From NCBI GenBank assembly GCA_937892955.1, contig CALBKH010000028.1, forward strand, positions 1-61,517: DNA of 61,517 nt. The letters are read 5' to 3'. The notes below the pieces were generated by a model. The model saw only the letters and a program-made list of their open reading frames with translations. It was not told the origin of the DNA and did no database searches. How positions within the stretch are numbered: the stretch's first letter is position 1; each line of letters starts with the position of its first letter. Both the position numbers and the translations under genes were made by a program. This document shows, in pieces, positions 60,184-61,517 of the stretch. The stretch comes from an uncultured Alphaproteobacteria bacterium. GTDB taxonomy: Bacteria > Pseudomonadota > Alphaproteobacteria > Rhizobiales > Ancalomicrobiaceae.

Positions 60184-61517
60184 TCACTGCTGCGGCTGCT
60201 GTTCGGCGATCAGCGGCGTGATGCGACGGACGGTGACCCGCCGGTTGGCGCGCGCATCGCCTTCGGTCTGAACGCGGAGCTGGGTCTCGCCGTAGCCCTG
60301 GGTGGTCAGGTTCTCGGCCGGGATGCCGAAGTCCCGCGACAGGATCTCGGCGACCGACTGGGCGCGGCGATCGGAGAGCGACAGGTTGTCGTCCGCATCG
60401 CCCACCGCGTCGGTGTGGCCCTCGATCAGGAACACCTCTTCCGGATTGGCTTCGATCGCCTTGCCGATCGCCGCGGCGATCGCCGACAGGCGCTGGACCT
60501 GCGCCGGCCCGACCTCCCAGGACCCGCTTTCGAAGGTGATGGTGTTGACGTCGACCGACCGCATCTGCGCCCGCAGATCGGGGCTGTAGCGGACCTCGTC
60601 GAGGCTGTAACGCCGGGAGACCCGGGTCAGCGGCGGCGCGGTCAGCGCCTCGTAGATGGTCGCCTCGTCGGCGACTTCGGCGTCGACGATGTAGCGCTCG
60701 CGCGGGATCGTCAGCGGCGGCGGCGGCAGGACGACCACCTGATCGACGAAGCGGGTCGGGCGCGGCCGGAAGCCGTTGTCGATGATGATCACCTCGCGGC
60801 CGTCCGGATAGCGACGGATGCGCCGCACCAGGCGTCCGTCCGGATCGGTGACGGTGATGATGCGCACGCCGTCGGGCCGATCATAATAGGAGCGGATGAA
60901 GCCGCCTTCGTGCACCACCTGGGGCTTGTAGCCGAGGATGGCGAAGCGCTCGGATTCGTCGTGGCGGATGTAGGCCGGGGCACCCTCCTCGCGGATGATG
61001 ACGCGGCCGGGCTCGCGGACGTAGCGCACGCCACCGTCGACGAAGGTTTCGCGATGCTGGTGGACCTCGGAGACGCCGCGCATCTGGTTCGACAGAATGG
61101 CGCCGCCGACCAGACCGACACCGAGGCCGATGGCCGCCGCACCGGCCGGACCGATGCCACCACCGTTACGCCGCACCGGCTGCTGGGGCGGCTGGAAACC
61201 GACCGGCGGATTGGGCTGCGGGCCGCCCTGGAACCCACCGGGCCGTTGGCCCTGCATGCCGGGAGCCCCCGGACGCTGCATACCGATGGCCGGCTGGCCC
61301 TGCATGCCGGGCGCGCCGGGACGCTGCGTGCCGACGGGCGGCTGCCCCTGCATGCCGGGAGCCCCCGGACGCTGCATGCCGACGGCCGGCTGGCCCTGCA
61401 TGCCGGGCGCGCCGGGACGCTGCATGCCGACGGGCGGCTGCCCCTGCAGGGCGGGTGCGCCGGGACGCTGCATGCCGACGGCCGGCTGGCCCTGCATGCC
61501 GGGCGCGCCGGGACGCT
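60184..61517 (-). CDS. OmpA-family outer-membrane protein with tandem-repeat N-terminal region, partial
   Basis: The frame is open to the window edge, so the N-terminus (and any signal peptide) is missing; 444 codons are visible. It starts with at least five 16-residue repeats of the type MQGQPAVGMQRPGAPG. A short hydrophobic glycine-zipper segment follows (AGAAAIGLGVGLVGGAIL). A middle region has RYVREPGRVIIREEGAPAYI and DPDGRLVRRIRRYPDGREVI. The C-terminal OmpA peptidoglycan-binding domain shows VFLIEGHTDAVGDADDNLSL, SDRRAQSVAEIL and GYGETQ, including the Asp and Arg that bind diaminopimelate. It probably anchors the envelope to peptidoglycan. The C-terminus is EQQPQQ. Confidence 0.9.
   Translation of the reverse strand, partial: RPGAPGMQGQPAVGMQRPGAPALQGQPPVGMQRPGAPGMQGQPAVGMQRPGAPGMQGQPPVGTQRPGAPGMQGQPAIGMQRPGAPGMQGQRPGGFQGGPQPNPPVGFQPPQQPVRRNGGGIGPAGAAAIGLGVGLVGGAILSNQMRGVSEVHQHRETFVDGGVRYVREPGRVIIREEGAPAYIRHDESERFAILGYKPQVVHEGGFIRSYYDRPDGVRIITVTDPDGRLVRRIRRYPDGREVIIIDNGFRPRPTRFVDQVVVLPPPPLTIPRERYIVDAEVADEATIYEALTAPPLTRVSRRYSLDEVRYSPDLRAQMRSVDVNTITFESGSWEVGPAQVQRLSAIAAAIGKAIEANPEEVFLIEGHTDAVGDADDNLSLSDRRAQSVAEILSRDFGIPAENLTTQGYGETQLRVQTEGDARANRRVTVRRITPLIAEQQPQQ
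61251..61517 (-). repeat. 48-bp coding tandem repeat with a 96-bp higher-order period
   Basis: The word CCTGCATGCC recurs every 48 bases from 61251, giving about 5.5 units to the edge. Units alternate between PAVG/PAIG and PPVG forms, so the array probably grew by duplicating a 96-bp pair. It encodes the Gly/Pro/Gln-rich N-terminal part of the OmpA-family protein. Confidence 0.9.

Noticed and set aside
61251..61517. CRISPR-like array at the right edge
   Set aside because: The 48-bp units have no unique spacers, stay in frame and encode the N-terminal repeats of an OmpA-family protein.

Overview
This window is a GC-rich (visually about 70% GC) stretch of an alphaproteobacterial chromosome. 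The order Hyphomicrobiales (Rhizobiales) is the best fit. Supporting signs are the tRNA-Tyr/tRNA-Gly/tuf transcription unit, heterotetrameric sarcosine oxidase, a choXWV choline transporter with betI, CtrA-like boxes of the form TTAA-N7-TTAACCAT, DUF2336 and DUF2842 proteins, and Rhizobiales-style palindromic intergenic repeats. The family-level placement is inference only.

Layout. Positions 1-1700 hold the 5' end of tuf, tRNA-Gly and tRNA-Tyr on the minus strand behind a clear sigma-70 promoter, then rlmB and tRNA-Thr on the plus strand. Positions 2.1-5.0 kb carry a membrane GGDEF-EAL protein and a small membrane protein. The soxBDAG operon fills 5.2-10.4 kb on the minus strand, followed by cytochrome c' and cutA. 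An AT-rich islet at about 11.8-13.2 kb encodes two unrecognised small membrane proteins. Next come nadK, an HPt protein, a DUF2336 protein, a transglycosylase-like protein, and a MaoC/CitE pair.

Two exopolysaccharide blocks dominate the rest. Block A (20.4-32.3 kb) has a Wzz/BY-kinase-like protein, a polymerase, a GT4 glycosyltransferase, a GINT1/GH43-like propeller protein, a flippase, a WecG/TagA glycosyltransferase, a secreted GH5 glycanase and a tandem alpha/beta-hydrolase. Block B (37.85-47.5 kb) has an O-antigen ligase/polymerase, a TylF-type methyltransferase, the priming phosphoglycosyltransferase, a GT4, a Wza-type lipoprotein, a second Wzz/BY-kinase-like protein and a CelD-like acyltransferase. 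Together they supply priming, chain growth, flipping, polymerisation, length control, export and trimming for a Wzx/Wzy-dependent polysaccharide. A flavin reductase/nitroreductase pair, metY and several small genes separate the blocks.

Positions 47.7-54.1 kb carry DUF2842, heme A synthase, a LysE exporter, a GT2 glycosyltransferase, an MsrQ-like heme protein and a GGDEF-EAL gene broken by a -1 frameshift. Positions 54.4-60.0 kb carry an EamA transporter, betI and choXWV. Together with sox this links choline uptake to the sarcosine end of choline/betaine catabolism. The window ends inside an OmpA-family gene with a tandem-repeat N-terminal part.

The points most worth a second look are: loss of P-loop residues in both BY-kinase-like proteins, the tandem hydrolase with altered nucleophile elbows, CtrA-like boxes next to polysaccharide genes, an 84-bp two-hairpin repeat found twice in convergent gaps, strong hairpins inside sox and cho operons, and the low-GC islet.
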